Shown here: positions 28,488 through 38,280 of the stretch, in pieces
Numbering within the stretch: the stretch's first letter is position 1
Layout of the letters: every line of letters begins with the position of its first letter
From: Granulosicoccus sp.
Lineage (GTDB): Bacteria; Pseudomonadota; Gammaproteobacteria; Granulosicoccales; Granulosicoccaceae
NCBI GenBank assembly: GCA_023300375.1
Contig: JALZWO010000001.1
Coordinates: 1-64,000, forward strand
Length of the DNA: 64,000 bases
Direction: 5' to 3'
Position numbers and translations under genes: made by a program
Notes under the pieces: generated by a model
Databases searched by the model: none
Told to the model about the DNA's origin: nothing
What the model saw: the letters and a program-made list of their open reading frames with translations, nothing else

Positions 28488-28805
28488 TTAAACCTCTTCG
28501 AGCTTGCAAAGAAGCGGATGGTTCCGCTCTCTCGCTAATTGGGTAACCTGCGCTACTTTGGTTTCCGCAATTTCTCGTGTAAAAACACCACAAACACCTT
28601 TGCCTTTTTGATGAACGTGGAGCATTACACGTGTAGCTTGCTCCTTGTCCAACTTGAAAAAACCTTGCAATACTTCGACCACAAATTCCATCGGAGTGTA
28701 ATCGTCGTTCAGTAGTACTACTTTCCAAAGTGGCGGTTTAGCCAACTTTGGCCTAGCGTTCTCGACCGCCAGGCCGCCTTCTCTGTTTGAATCTTCTTCA
28801 CTCAT
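28488..28805 (-). CDS. clpS: Clp protease adaptor ClpS
   Basis: From the ATG at 28805 the protein has 105 residues, the usual size; an open frame reaches 28892 but without family resemblance. The core [18 protein letters not shown] and the [16 protein letters not shown] segment are the N-degron pocket residues of ClpS. It delivers N-end-rule substrates to ClpA, whose gene follows. Confidence 0.95.
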   Translation of the reverse strand: MSEEDSNREGGLAVENARPKLAKPPLWKVVLLNDDYTPMEFVVEVLQGFFKLDKEQATRVMLHVHQKGKGVCGVFTREIAETKVAQVTQLARERNHPLLCKLEEV

Positions 28806-29420
28806 CGACACTTTCCACGACAACTCGTCATCTACACTGATATATACGTTTAAACATTCTGTCCGGAGTACTGCGCAACGTGGTGTCCCCACATTCGCAA
28901 TTCCCGTACCTCGAAGATGGTGTCTCGTAACCAGATCTCAATGATGTAACTCATCTCAGTTTGGCAATTTCAAGAAATAAGAACCGCCGCGCAATAAGTG
29001 ATGCAATCACCAGGGTACGTGTGATCGATTAGTTGATGAATAAGCCGTACAAAGTCTAACTTTTGTGCAGCTTTTGGCCCAGTCTGGCTCTATTCGGCTA
29101 TTGTGCACCGCCTAGGGCGCGTTCAAGAGCAATATTGCTGATGCTGATGAATCACTGACGGCGTCATAGACAAGGCTAAACGCTGCACAGTAATCCAACA
29201 AACCACAAATAAATGCACTGCACAATCGAGCATATTGTCAAATAATTGTCAATCTTGTGCCTCTAGTTGCAAAAAGACCGTCAAATTAAGTGCACTAACT
29301 GCCTAGCCGTATTCAATGGCCGATGATGATAGCCGTCACGCTTCGTTCACTACAGCAGATCATTGATCTACCGCGACAAGACACGCAGTTACCCCATAAC
29401 TCTCAGGCAATAATCTTCGA
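28806..29420. other. Gene-free stretch between clpS and the polysaccharide locus
   Basis: This 615-base stretch holds no open frame with a recognisable product on either strand, no tRNA and no strong T-tailed hairpin. The part next to clpS must carry its promoter. Two copies of ATTGTCAA lie close together near 29240, and stops are frequent. I see nothing else that I can support. Confidence 0.6.
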
Positions 29421-31358
29421 CTAATCTTTTGCAAACCGGCGCTTACCCCGCCTTGTCTTACGAGCTACCGTTGAAGGCAATTCTGCGGGCTGTTCCACAG
29501 ATACCTTCCTTAGAGGAACAACAGACGATTCTGGCGTTTGCTCAGGCGATGTATTGCGCACCTCTCTGGCTTGATGCGCAGCAGCTCCTCGTTGGGAGAC
29601 GCGGTTCAGTTTACCAACTCCCTGCTTCTCCCAGCCTTTTGGAAGTGCCTCTAGTTTCTTTTGTTCTGCACCTTCGAGCACCGTTTCCCCACCCAGTGCA
29701 TCTGTGCCGTCCTCTTCACCTCGAGCGACCTTAAACGCATTGGTTCGAGCACGTTTGCCCTTGGTGGCTGCCTCCTCTCTGAGCTGCTTTTGTCGGATGA
29801 TCTGCATGACCGCCAAGTATGTCCAGAAATACACCGTGAAATTCAGACTGACGGCGCGTGACCCGAACACACACACGATGGCTAAGCAGGCAGTAGAAGC
29901 TGCTCCGCCCACACCAATAGCGCGGATGAACTTGTCATGTTTATTTTGAGAATGGAAACGGCCGAGCCAGAAACTGTAGCCAAGGATAACCAGAAACAGC
30001 GCAAGCGCCGGCAGTCCCATCTCAGCACCAATGTATAGGTACATGCTGTGAGGGTCAGATTCTTTTACACGAATTTCGGTGTAATCTCCCTTGATCATCG
30101 GAAACGCTTTAAATCCTTTACCCCAAATTGGATCCTCAAGAATCATGCTGGACGCTGCTCGCCACATGATAAGCCGGGTTGACGAGCTCTTATCCAGTTT
30201 ATCCTCGACAGAGGCAGAACTGCTGGCCGCACTAGAGGTGTCAAATCGAGCTACCACCGAATCAGGAAGAGCACTTGGGAACACTAAGAAGAACACTAGT
30301 GTGAGCGTTGCCCAAAACGCAATAAAACCTTTTCCCTTGTAATAGGCTGCTAAGAAAGCGCCGCCCGCCATGGCAAGATACGCGCCACGCGAGAATGTCA
30401 TGATCAACACCTTAGCAGCGACGAAAAAATACGGTGTCAGCAGCCAAACGCGCAGATCTTTGATGAACATAATAAAGATAGCAACCAGCGGAAGCATGGT
30501 GTAAGCGACAAATCCGCCAAAATTATTTGACTGTAAATGCGGCCCACCAATACGCATTTTTTCAATGCTTGATCGCCCGCCTTTGTCTAGCATCTCAGGC
30601 ACTGAGTACATGACGACTAATGATGCGCCAATCATGCAATAAACGACACAGCGTTTGGCCGTTTCAATATCGCGGATACATAACAGCGCAATAAAATAGA
30701 AAATGAATTGATCAATCCACGCTTTATAACTCAGCATTTCGTTATATATAAGATTGGCCCTGCCACCCGGGACACCCATGACAGTTATTGCCGACAGTGC
30801 CGTTATAAACCCAAAGGCGAAAACCAGATACGATCCCGCTGGAAAGTCGGTAAGCTTTTGCCTAGTTGAAACCAAGCGTAAGACGGCAGCAAAAAAACCA
30901 AGCGCAATGAGCGTATTGGTACCATTGATGCCAGGCGCAAGTGGCACCACGAACACTTTCGAAAATGGCAGGTAAATGAGCAGTACAGCAAGTACCAGCT
31001 CAACGCCTTTGAAGACACTAAGCGCTACGCCAACACCAAGCCCAATAGCAATGGCATACAAAATGAATTTAGGCCACTCTCCACCGGTGGCGGTGATGAG
31101 CAGAACTACGATCGCAGGCACTGCCAGGAATGACAGAACAGGCTTCAAGCCCTCCAGCGTTGGCCAGCCTTCCTTACTTTGACTATAGGTTGAGCCTGTT
31201 CTTTCTTCGCGTTGTTTTGTTCTTGATTTGCCCCTTGTCACACGAGCTCTAGTGTTCGCGCCACGCATTCGTGCCCCACCGGACGAATTTGCTGCTTCGT
31301 CGTTCTGGCCCTCGATTAAACTGGTGTTAGCGTGCAGAAAGGGATTTGTAGAGGCCAT
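29421..31358 (-). CDS. O-antigen ligase/Wzy-like polysaccharide polymerase
   Basis: A 645-residue polytopic membrane protein. About 85 polar, Arg-rich residues precede roughly eleven membrane segments, and 110 basic residues follow them. The central part has the ligase/polymerase (PF04932-type) marks: SRGAYLAMAGGAF, the EDPIWGKGF block and the large periplasmic loop with DPHSMYLYIGAEMG. It should polymerise or transfer the lipid-linked repeat units of the exopolysaccharide. The long charged ends are unusual for a Wzy. It overlaps the upstream deacetylase gene by 32 bases and is the last gene of the run. Confidence 0.8.
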   Translation of the reverse strand: MASTNPFLHANTSLIEGQNDEAANSSGGARMRGANTRARVTRGKSRTKQREERTGSTYSQSKEGWPTLEGLKPVLSFLAVPAIVVLLITATGGEWPKFILYAIAIGLGVGVALSVFKGVELVLAVLLIYLPFSKVFVVPLAPGINGTNTLIALGFFAAVLRLVSTRQKLTDFPAGSYLVFAFGFITALSAITVMGVPGGRANLIYNEMLSYKAWIDQFIFYFIALLCIRDIETAKRCVVYCMIGASLVVMYSVPEMLDKGGRSSIEKMRIGGPHLQSNNFGGFVAYTMLPLVAIFIMFIKDLRVWLLTPYFFVAAKVLIMTFSRGAYLAMAGGAFLAAYYKGKGFIAFWATLTLVFFLVFPSALPDSVVARFDTSSAASSSASVEDKLDKSSSTRLIMWRAASSMILEDPIWGKGFKAFPMIKGDYTEIRVKESDPHSMYLYIGAEMGLPALALFLVILGYSFWLGRFHSQNKHDKFIRAIGVGGAASTACLAIVCVFGSRAVSLNFTVYFWTYLAVMQIIRQKQLREEAATKGKRARTNAFKVARGEEDGTDALGGETVLEGAEQKKLEALPKGWEKQGVGKLNRVSQRGAAAHQAREVRNTSPEQTPESSVVPLRKVSVEQPAELPSTVARKTRRGKRRFAKD

Positions 31359-32175
31359 GATAAAGGCGGTTACCTATTAATCGTCTAGCGAAATGTTTTG
31401 CCTGACTATTGAGGCGCTTTTTTTGAAAATACGACTTGTCAGCATTGATAATACGATGAAACTCGTCAATTTGCGTGTTCTGTCTAATGGCAACTCGTTC
31501 CAAAGGTGTATTTTCACATTGAGACACAAGCTTCCATCGATTTTCATAGTGATTCTCTTCTGACAGACGTCTCTGTTGCGGCGCAGTATTACTATTGGCC
31601 GAATGCAATTGCTCAGCTTTCACCGTACCAATTTCGGAACCAAACCACTGTGTGTATCCTGCACCCTTCAATTGTCCCAGTGTGTCTTTAGAGTATCGGC
31701 CACCAGGAAAAGAAATCGAGGTACACGCAGATTGACTCACGTTTTCTAGGAACGTTCGACTATTTTTCAACTCATTGATTGATTCGTCGGCGGACATATC
31801 ATCGAAAAAATGATGTGTAACGCCATGACTACCGATACACATACCCGGTAAATTGGATAATTCTGCCAATTCTGAACTAGACATGAAATGCTGACGCGAA
31901 TCTATAAAACCGGTAGTGATAAAAAAATAGGCAGATAAATTACGCTCTTGCAGCAGAGGAGCTGCCAATTTAAGGTTACTAATGTGACCGTCATCAAAGG
32001 TGATGACGATTTCAGGAAAGCTACCGTCGTTATAGAGCCCTACCGGCCGCTCAGCCAAGACATCCAGCTGTCGCGTAAAATCAGACACACTGAGTGCATA
32101 AGGTAAATCCTCCGCGTCAACAGTGCTCGTGTCGTTATCTGGAAAAATGTCGTGGTACATCAGTACGACACTCAT
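31327..32175 (-). CDS. Polysaccharide deacetylase (NodB-type)
   Basis: A 282-residue protein with the NodB fold marks: catalytic and metal-binding TFDDGH (Asp61, Asp62), and SHGVTHH with His117 and His121 as metal ligands. The arginine loop reads FPGGRYS. It has no signal peptide, so it probably acts in the cytoplasm or at the inner face, on lipid-linked or nucleotide-bound sugars; that point is inference. It lies between the flippase and the polymerase genes. Confidence 0.85.
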   Translation of the reverse strand: MSVVLMYHDIFPDNDTSTVDAEDLPYALSVSDFTRQLDVLAERPVGLYNDGSFPEIVITFDDGHISNLKLAAPLLQERNLSAYFFITTGFIDSRQHFMSSSELAELSNLPGMCIGSHGVTHHFFDDMSADESINELKNSRTFLENVSQSACTSISFPGGRYSKDTLGQLKGAGYTQWFGSEIGTVKAEQLHSANSNTAPQQRRLSEENHYENRWKLVSQCENTPLERVAIRQNTQIDEFHRIINADKSYFQKKRLNSQAKHFARRLIGNRLYHGLYKSLSAR

Positions 32176-32236
32176 GATTCACGGCCTTTCGATTTACCGG
32201 CAATAAGGCGTACTCCCAGTATTAATGGATCAAAAC

Positions 32237-33721
32237 TCATGTTGCGGCAGTACCTCGGCCTATACGTTTCATCAAACTTACTATCCAAGATCGGACTTCG
32301 GGAACCAGCAACCATACGACTAAAGCTAATATAGTCGACCCAGTTATACCCTTAATCAGAAAGTTGTTAACATCTGAACCGAACTCTACAACCCTTAAAA
32401 AAAGATAGATAGACAAGCTAAGAATGGTTATCAGAGCCGGCCTTTTCCACTCAATATTAAATTTAAGGTATTTGAAGGCCAGAATAGCTACGCATAAGGT
32501 AAACAATGAGTAACAAAACAAGGTAACGACCGCCGCGCCGATAATCCCGTATTTGGGTATTAGAAGCACATTCAGGCTGAGATTCAATATGGCAGCCGCT
32601 AAACTGCAAAACATCAATGCCTTGGTGTCTTTCTGAATATACAGACCAGCTGCAAGAAAATTCATCCCCCCTTCCAACCAGAAACTTAGCGCCACAAAAG
32701 GAATTACTACGGCACCTACGCCGTACTTGGGTCCAGCTAAAAAACTCAACAAATACGGGCTTGTCAGGGCAAACATAGCCACAAAGGGTATCCCAAGAAC
32801 CATATAAAGATTGAAACTATGGGAAAGGAAATCTTGAGTCTTTACAACGCCCTCTGATTCCCATAACTGCATATAGGCGGGCCTCAGAGCTTGCAGTAAG
32901 GCAGCCAGAATAATGATATCGAGATAGGAGGTGAGATTGTAGGATGCAGAATATTGTCCCAGCTCATCGACCCCTAGCAGCGCCTCAATAAGATATCGAT
33001 CACTCAATCGAAGCACCAAACTCAGTGACTCCAGGATCATTAAGGGCAAACCATAAACCAGCATGATGCGCGCAAGCTTGAAGGACACATCACTGCGCGA
33101 GAAAAAAAACGATTTCCGGTATTGCCATGCAGCATAACTAACGCCCAATATTTCCGCGATTAGCAAACAGATCACCACTGCATGAGGCTCTAAAACGCTC
33201 AATAAAACGACGGCAATCAAGAACGTTAGGTTCATAAACCTAGAGAGACTTTGTGCCATGGCAACATCAGCACTACGTTGTTCAGCACGTAAAAAATTCA
33301 TAAAGCCACTGCCCAGAAGCCGCACAAATACAATGGCTGAAGCGGGTAAGAAGAGTGTCGATATGTTTTCGTACTGTAAGAAATCTGGCAGCACACCAAA
33401 CCCCATTAGCAGAAAAAGTGAGGTAGCCAGCGTTGCCAAAACCAGAAAAACCACGGTTACCGTGCTGTTTAGCTGGTGCGATGTAAACGCGATATTGGAA
33501 TTTTTTATTTGCGCAAAGAAACGGATGACCGCGTGCTGAACCCCCAGCTTGCCGACGGCAACAAATAGCGTGATGCTCGCAGATATCAAGCCGACAATGC
33601 CGTAGTCAGCTACGCTTAAATTTCGCGTCATTAGTGGAAAGCTAACAAGCCCAACCACAGCTGATAGCACTCCCGCAGAAGCGTAATTTCTAAGGTGATG
33701 AATTAAACGCGAAGATGGCAC
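32237..33721 (-). CDS. Wzx-type polysaccharide flippase (MOP superfamily)
   Basis: A 494-residue protein with about fourteen membrane segments and the N-terminal RNYASAGVLSAVVGLVSFPL pattern of Wzx/RfbX proteins. It should move undecaprenyl-linked repeat units across the inner membrane. The start is GTG at 33721, 6 bases after the preceding gene; the next ATG is inside the first membrane segments and is unlikely. Confidence 0.88.
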   Translation of the reverse strand: MPSSRLIHHLRNYASAGVLSAVVGLVSFPLMTRNLSVADYGIVGLISASITLFVAVGKLGVQHAVIRFFAQIKNSNIAFTSHQLNSTVTVVFLVLATLATSLFLLMGFGVLPDFLQYENISTLFLPASAIVFVRLLGSGFMNFLRAEQRSADVAMAQSLSRFMNLTFLIAVVLLSVLEPHAVVICLLIAEILGVSYAAWQYRKSFFFSRSDVSFKLARIMLVYGLPLMILESLSLVLRLSDRYLIEALLGVDELGQYSASYNLTSYLDIIILAALLQALRPAYMQLWESEGVVKTQDFLSHSFNLYMVLGIPFVAMFALTSPYLLSFLAGPKYGVGAVVIPFVALSFWLEGGMNFLAAGLYIQKDTKALMFCSLAAAILNLSLNVLLIPKYGIIGAAVVTLFCYSLFTLCVAILAFKYLKFNIEWKRPALITILSLSIYLFLRVVEFGSDVNNFLIKGITGSTILALVVWLLVPEVRSWIVSLMKRIGRGTAAT

Positions 33722-33727
33722 TAGAGC

Positions 33728-34645
33728 TTAACTTTCATTGTTGGGTGCGAAGTGGGAGTACAGATCGCTCAAGCCTACAAATTCTGCACCTTCGTCAGCA
33801 CACCACTGTAATGCTGCTTGCATATCATCAATGAAACGTTCTGCCTCATCTTTGGTTTGCGGGTACGGAGAAGCCTTTTCTATCACTTCCATGGAATGAA
33901 ACATCATGTTAATGGATAGAACCTGTTGGCTACTGTGCTTTTTTAGTTGATAACGAACTATGTCCTTCATTTGCTCAACACTGGCAAACCAAGGGCGAAA
34001 CCAGCGAGGGTCACGGAACAATCTTGGTTTTACCGTCACAGGCACTTCAAGTATGCGTCCGCTTGTATAGCTCTGCGGCCTACTCAATGTATCCAGCGAT
34101 GGAAAATACGGCTGCTCAGGCGCTTTTCTGAAATCTACCTGTGCGTTGGGTTCCTGCCACTTCATGTGCGGCGTAACACTTGTGTCTACTTTGTAGCCTA
34201 AACGCTGTAAAGAATTAACCGAGTTGGCTGATGCTCCGTATCGCCCTGCTCTAAAACTGGTTGGTGGGTAGCCCAGAGCCTCCTTAAATAAATTGCTAAG
34301 ATTTTCTAGTTTCTGAAATTCAATATCAGCTTCGTAAGCGCATTGGAAATCAGGACTATCGACACCAGCGTAGTTATGGAATTTTTTCTCTGGCTCAATA
34401 AACGCTGCGTGCAGATGCGTGCCGTACTCGAAACTTCCTTGCAAAGCATTCAGTGCTTTGACACAGTCTGGGTCTTCAAGCACCTCTACGGTGAGTAAAT
34501 AGGTGGGAATCGCGCCTACAGCTTCAAACGCTGGTTGCAGTCGATTGGGCAAGCCATCAAGAATAGACTCGAATGCGAGAGGATCTGAGCGAATCCACCG
34601 CGGGTCGTGATCGCACTCGGTATCTATTGAGACACTGACCACCAT
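33728..34645 (-). CDS. Polysaccharide deacetylase-like protein (WalW type)
   Basis: The ATG at 34645 gives 305 residues starting MVVSVSIDTECDHD, in which the DTE motif replaces the usual TFDDG of NodB enzymes, as in WalW-like proteins. GTHLH holds the likely metal-binding histidines, and FRAGRYG is the arginine loop. An upstream GTG at 34675 would make it overlap the glycosyltransferase gene. The second deacetylase of the locus; target sugar unknown. Confidence 0.75.
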   Translation of the reverse strand: MVVSVSIDTECDHDPRWIRSDPLAFESILDGLPNRLQPAFEAVGAIPTYLLTVEVLEDPDCVKALNALQGSFEYGTHLHAAFIEPEKKFHNYAGVDSPDFQCAYEADIEFQKLENLSNLFKEALGYPPTSFRAGRYGASANSVNSLQRLGYKVDTSVTPHMKWQEPNAQVDFRKAPEQPYFPSLDTLSRPQSYTSGRILEVPVTVKPRLFRDPRWFRPWFASVEQMKDIVRYQLKKHSSQQVLSINMMFHSMEVIEKASPYPQTKDEAERFIDDMQAALQWCADEGAEFVGLSDLYSHFAPNNES

Positions 34646-34655
34646 TTTTTCAACA

Positions 34656-35927
34656 CTATTGCCCACCGTAAACACCTGCTAGCTGCTGGGTGATTGATTC
34701 AAACCCGTATCGATCAATCATCAATTTTCTGCCACTTGTTGCCATCGAATAGCGAAGCTGTGGCTGCTCAAGGACGATGGATAGTTGCTTAGATAGCGCT
34801 ATCGAGTCGCCGGCATCGAATAACAAGCCACTCAATTCATGCTCGACCAAATCCGAATTTCCAGGAATATTGCTAACAACCACGGGCCTTTGAGCGGCCA
34901 TTGCTTCCATCACAGAATTTGGCAAACCTTCCGCAAATGAAGGCTGTACATAAATATGTATGGAGTCTAAAAACCCACGTGTGTCAGAGATTGTGCCCAA
35001 CCAATCTATATCGTCTTCAATACCAAGCTCGATCGCTTGTTGGTTCAGAGCCTCTTGAGTCTCACCGCTTCCAGCGATAACCAACTGCATAGCTTGGTGA
35101 GGGTGCGCCTGTTTAAGCTTGGCAAACCCGTCGAGCAAAATATGGACGCCTTTGACAGATCTAAGACGACCGCAATATCCTATGCGAACCACATCATCGC
35201 TTGGCGGCTCTGTAGGCTGCTGCTGTAAATCGATCCCATTGGGTATAAATTGAATTTGCTCGTTTGTGAACCCAGAACTCAGTAATTTTTCGCGCGTTTG
35301 CTCACTGATAGTCTGGACAAAATCCACTTTCATGAGCCCACGCCGAATGAGAAAATTCAACGGTTTGTACTTGGCAGTGGGGTCAAGCACACCCCCTTCG
35401 AATTCGTAAAAACCTGATATTTTGGTTATGACAGGCAAATTACTGCGTGAGCGAACAAAGCCTGCTGCTGCAGCCATAAGGTGCGTAATGTGTATGTGCA
35501 CCATGTCGAATCGTGATGCATTCTTCATAAGGTAACGACCAAAACTAAACATCACAGCAAAAGAACCTAGCCAGCGAATGTGAGGGTAATCAATTCGGTG
35601 TACTTTGAAGCCCTGATGAGTCTCTTCAAGAGGCTGAGATTTCAACACTCGTGGAGTAACAAACTCAAGCTCCACTCCTCGCTCGCGTAGAGCAATAGCT
35701 AATTTCACTGCCTGGTGCTCAGCGCCACCCAGGCCAGGAAATTTGCTGTCCACAGCGAACAAAATTCGCAGTGCTTTTCCCTCTATTTGAGGCAACGCCT
35801 CGAATAGCGTCGCATCGTTACTACTGGGACAGTCAGGAACGAGTTGCTGATCCGTATCCCTACTTATTGACGCAGCCAAAGGAGCTGACCCTGCTACATC
35901 TTCCTTGCGCTCGATCTCGTTAGCCAT
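34656..35927 (-). CDS. Glycosyltransferase family 4
   Basis: A 423-residue GT-B enzyme. After a polar N-terminal leader of about 50 residues come the acceptor-side glycine loop (PGLGGAEHQAVKLA) and the donor-side GYCGRLRSVKGVHILLDGFA and EGLPNSVMEAMAAQRPVV with the EX7E glutamates. It adds one sugar, with retention, to the growing lipid-linked unit. It is the only ordinary glycosyltransferase in the locus apart from the initiating enzyme. Confidence 0.88.
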   Translation of the reverse strand: MANEIERKEDVAGSAPLAASISRDTDQQLVPDCPSSNDATLFEALPQIEGKALRILFAVDSKFPGLGGAEHQAVKLAIALRERGVELEFVTPRVLKSQPLEETHQGFKVHRIDYPHIRWLGSFAVMFSFGRYLMKNASRFDMVHIHITHLMAAAAGFVRSRSNLPVITKISGFYEFEGGVLDPTAKYKPLNFLIRRGLMKVDFVQTISEQTREKLLSSGFTNEQIQFIPNGIDLQQQPTEPPSDDVVRIGYCGRLRSVKGVHILLDGFAKLKQAHPHQAMQLVIAGSGETQEALNQQAIELGIEDDIDWLGTISDTRGFLDSIHIYVQPSFAEGLPNSVMEAMAAQRPVVVSNIPGNSDLVEHELSGLLFDAGDSIALSKQLSIVLEQPQLRYSMATSGRKLMIDRYGFESITQQLAGVYGGQ

Positions 35928-35932
35928 TGCCG

Positions 35933-37357
35933 TTACTGCAGAAGCGATCGAAGTTCGACCGTTAGTTGTTGGCTTGCACGCGAAGGTGGCGACCAGCGCA
36001 AACCAACGGAAGCTCGGGTTTCAGTGACGTCTATCTCGTCCAATTGGCTAACACCGCCGATAGCCTGCGTTTCCAGTCCTGTTCCTTGGTCGTGACTTAT
36101 GCCAACTTCAAGGCTAAAACTCCGTGATAGAGCATAAAATAGTTGAGCACTCACGAGAAAGGAGTCAGAGTTGTCTTGTACGTTATCGAAATCTTCACTC
36201 TCGTAGCTAGCAAATAGCTCTGAACTTAAACGCGGCGAAAATCGCTGAGACAAAGTAGCGCTCGCAAAGGCTTGTTGCCGGTCTTCATCGTTGACATCCT
36301 CTTCTGTCAAGTCATTTTCAGCAATAAATTCAAAATCTAACTGCGAAATACCTGCACCCAAACTAAATGTTCTGTTGTTCGATTGAAATGAATACTCAAC
36401 ACCAAGGGTAGTTTCAATAAAAAACGACGCCGAGGAATCGTCTATTACTCCAATCTGATTATTGCTCTGTATGAGACTTTCGATCGCACTAAGATTCTGA
36501 TCGACCAGCTCTCTGCGCACAAAGACGCTTGCGCTGGTCTGAGGACCTAGCTGTTGTGTCCCTCTGAACTCAGCAGTGAACCCATCGAGATTTTCATCAT
36601 CGGTGTCAAAGCGTGTTACGCCCACTTCGCTGTATAAATCGATAAATCCTATTTTCTTATTATAGAAAACAGCTGCACTCAATCGATTAAAATCCGAGTT
36701 ATTGTCTTCGTCCGGTACTTCGGAAAATATGTTGGACAAACTAGCGCCATAGAAACTGCCTGTTGTCAGATCGCGCTCGTGGGATATGTCGGCGATATAC
36801 AGGGTTTCCAGATCGTCGCCATCTTGCGTCTGGTCAACGAATAAAGCTCGTGCCTCGGTTCTACTGATACCTTGCTGCTCAAAAGAGAAAGCGGGACCAG
36901 TAACAAACACATTTCGTCTTTCAAGATCAACATCGTCTATCGGCACAATGTCGTTACTGTTGCGCACACCACCAAGAATGTTACCCACGTACCAAGTCCA
37001 TGAACGCGGTGTTAGCTTAAACTCCGCCGCACCTAGAAATCGGGTTATGGTGGTGAAATTGGAATTGTCGTCAGAACCCGTGTTTTGAGCGTCGATCTCA
37101 CCCGAAAAAGCCGCTGTGACTAACTGACTACGTTGCTCACCATAGACGCCCAAAACAAGCGACTGAATGGCGCCGTCCTCCTCGTCTGGGGAGTCGGCTC
37201 CAAATACATTATCGCTGACCTCAAGCTCAGCAAGCCCCTGAAAGCCAACTTCCAGGGCGAAACTAGGAGCGCTGGGTAGCCCAAGCACTAAAAAAATTGC
37301 AGATACGACAGGCAGCACGCTGTTGCAGCGAGCGAAATAAAACTTGCGTTCGGACAC
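35933..37357 (-). CDS. Outer-membrane beta-barrel protein of the polysaccharide locus
   Basis: A 474-residue protein with a signal peptide (hydrophobic core 14-30, cleavage near SFALE) and then alternating polar/hydrophobic strands rich in Asp, Ser, Thr and Phe, as in the beta-barrel proteins placed between chain-length and glycosyltransferase genes in exosortase-type EPS loci. Start is GTG with a good GGGAA six bases before it. It may aid export or anchor the polymer; no enzymatic motif is seen. The glycosyltransferase gene starts 5 bases downstream. Confidence 0.75.
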   Translation of the reverse strand: MSERKFYFARCNSVLPVVSAIFLVLGLPSAPSFALEVGFQGLAELEVSDNVFGADSPDEEDGAIQSLVLGVYGEQRSQLVTAAFSGEIDAQNTGSDDNSNFTTITRFLGAAEFKLTPRSWTWYVGNILGGVRNSNDIVPIDDVDLERRNVFVTGPAFSFEQQGISRTEARALFVDQTQDGDDLETLYIADISHERDLTTGSFYGASLSNIFSEVPDEDNNSDFNRLSAAVFYNKKIGFIDLYSEVGVTRFDTDDENLDGFTAEFRGTQQLGPQTSASVFVRRELVDQNLSAIESLIQSNNQIGVIDDSSASFFIETTLGVEYSFQSNNRTFSLGAGISQLDFEFIAENDLTEEDVNDEDRQQAFASATLSQRFSPRLSSELFASYESEDFDNVQDNSDSFLVSAQLFYALSRSFSLEVGISHDQGTGLETQAIGGVSQLDEIDVTETRASVGLRWSPPSRASQQLTVELRSLLQ

Positions 37358-37410
37358 GTTGGGTTCCCGCTAACTAGGTTCAATCGAATACAAAGCTAGC
37401 GAGAAATCAA

Positions 37411-38280
37411 CTAGTTTGGCTGGTTGTTAATTACTATTCCGGCAAGCTTACGTTCATCAATTTCGTCGATGACTGAATCAAGTACCCCTGGGGTAACCCC
37501 ACCGTAAGGCACGACAAGTACAGTGTAGTCACATATTTCCGATAGGATTTTTGCATCAGCCGACGTAGACATTGCTGGACCATCAACGATTACATAGCGA
37601 TTATCGTACCGTTCCTTAATATCCAGCATAAGCTGTTGGTAACGTGCGCTCGTAAAGTGCTCAGAGCTGATCTCATTATTCTGTCCAAGAGGAACAACAC
37701 GCATTCTAGGCACACCACTCGGGTTAACGATGTGCTCTATACCAAGTTCCGGATGCTCCAAATACTCGAGAAGTCCACGTGCATCTGAACGGCCAAGTAA
37801 TTTCATTAACTTATACAAAATTGGCGTATGCAAATTAGCTTCAACAAGCATTGAAGTCTTTGCTTGATCAAAGGCAATAGTTGCCGCTAAGTTCAGGCTG
37901 ACAAAACTACCACCAGCCTCTGGCACCACCGAACTCACCATGACACTGAAGTTTTCGTTGGGCTTCAGTTGGTAGAGCTTGGTACGTAATTGACGCATGG
38001 CATCGATCATGGTCTTGTCACGAGCTCGCGGATGAACGATACCCAAGAGATCAAGCTGCTTGTCAGTAAACAAGCGAGGCTCGTTCATGTTCGCTAGATC
38101 GGCTTTGGCCCGATCCGCCAAGCTTACCGAATCATTAGCTGCACGCAGTTGATGCTTTCCGCGAGCAGTGCTTTGCACTGGCACCATTGAGCTGCCAACT
38201 TTGCGACTACGGCGTTCGGACTTGCCTTGCTGCTGATCCAGCATTGAGCGGACGTTAGCGAATTTTGCGCGATCCGTCAT
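37411..38280 (-). CDS. BY-kinase/CpsD-like ATPase with degenerate P-loop
   Basis: A 289-residue protein aligned with the CpsD/Wzc kinase domain by SSVVPEAGGSFVSLNLAA, then LVEANLHTP (the Walker A' position), and YVIVDGPAMS (Walker B position). The Walker A loop should end GKS/T, but here it reads AGGSF: the lysine is missing. The A' aspartate pair (DADLRRP in kinases) is replaced by EANLHTP. There is no tyrosine-rich C-terminus; the protein ends NNQPN. It likely acts as a non-kinase partner of the chain-length protein, whose stop overlaps its start as ATGA. Confidence 0.72.
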   Translation of the reverse strand: MTDRAKFANVRSMLDQQQGKSERRSRKVGSSMVPVQSTARGKHQLRAANDSVSLADRAKADLANMNEPRLFTDKQLDLLGIVHPRARDKTMIDAMRQLRTKLYQLKPNENFSVMVSSVVPEAGGSFVSLNLAATIAFDQAKTSMLVEANLHTPILYKLMKLLGRSDARGLLEYLEHPELGIEHIVNPSGVPRMRVVPLGQNNEISSEHFTSARYQQLMLDIKERYDNRYVIVDGPAMSTSADAKILSEICDYTVLVVPYGGVTPGVLDSVIDEIDERKLAGIVINNQPN

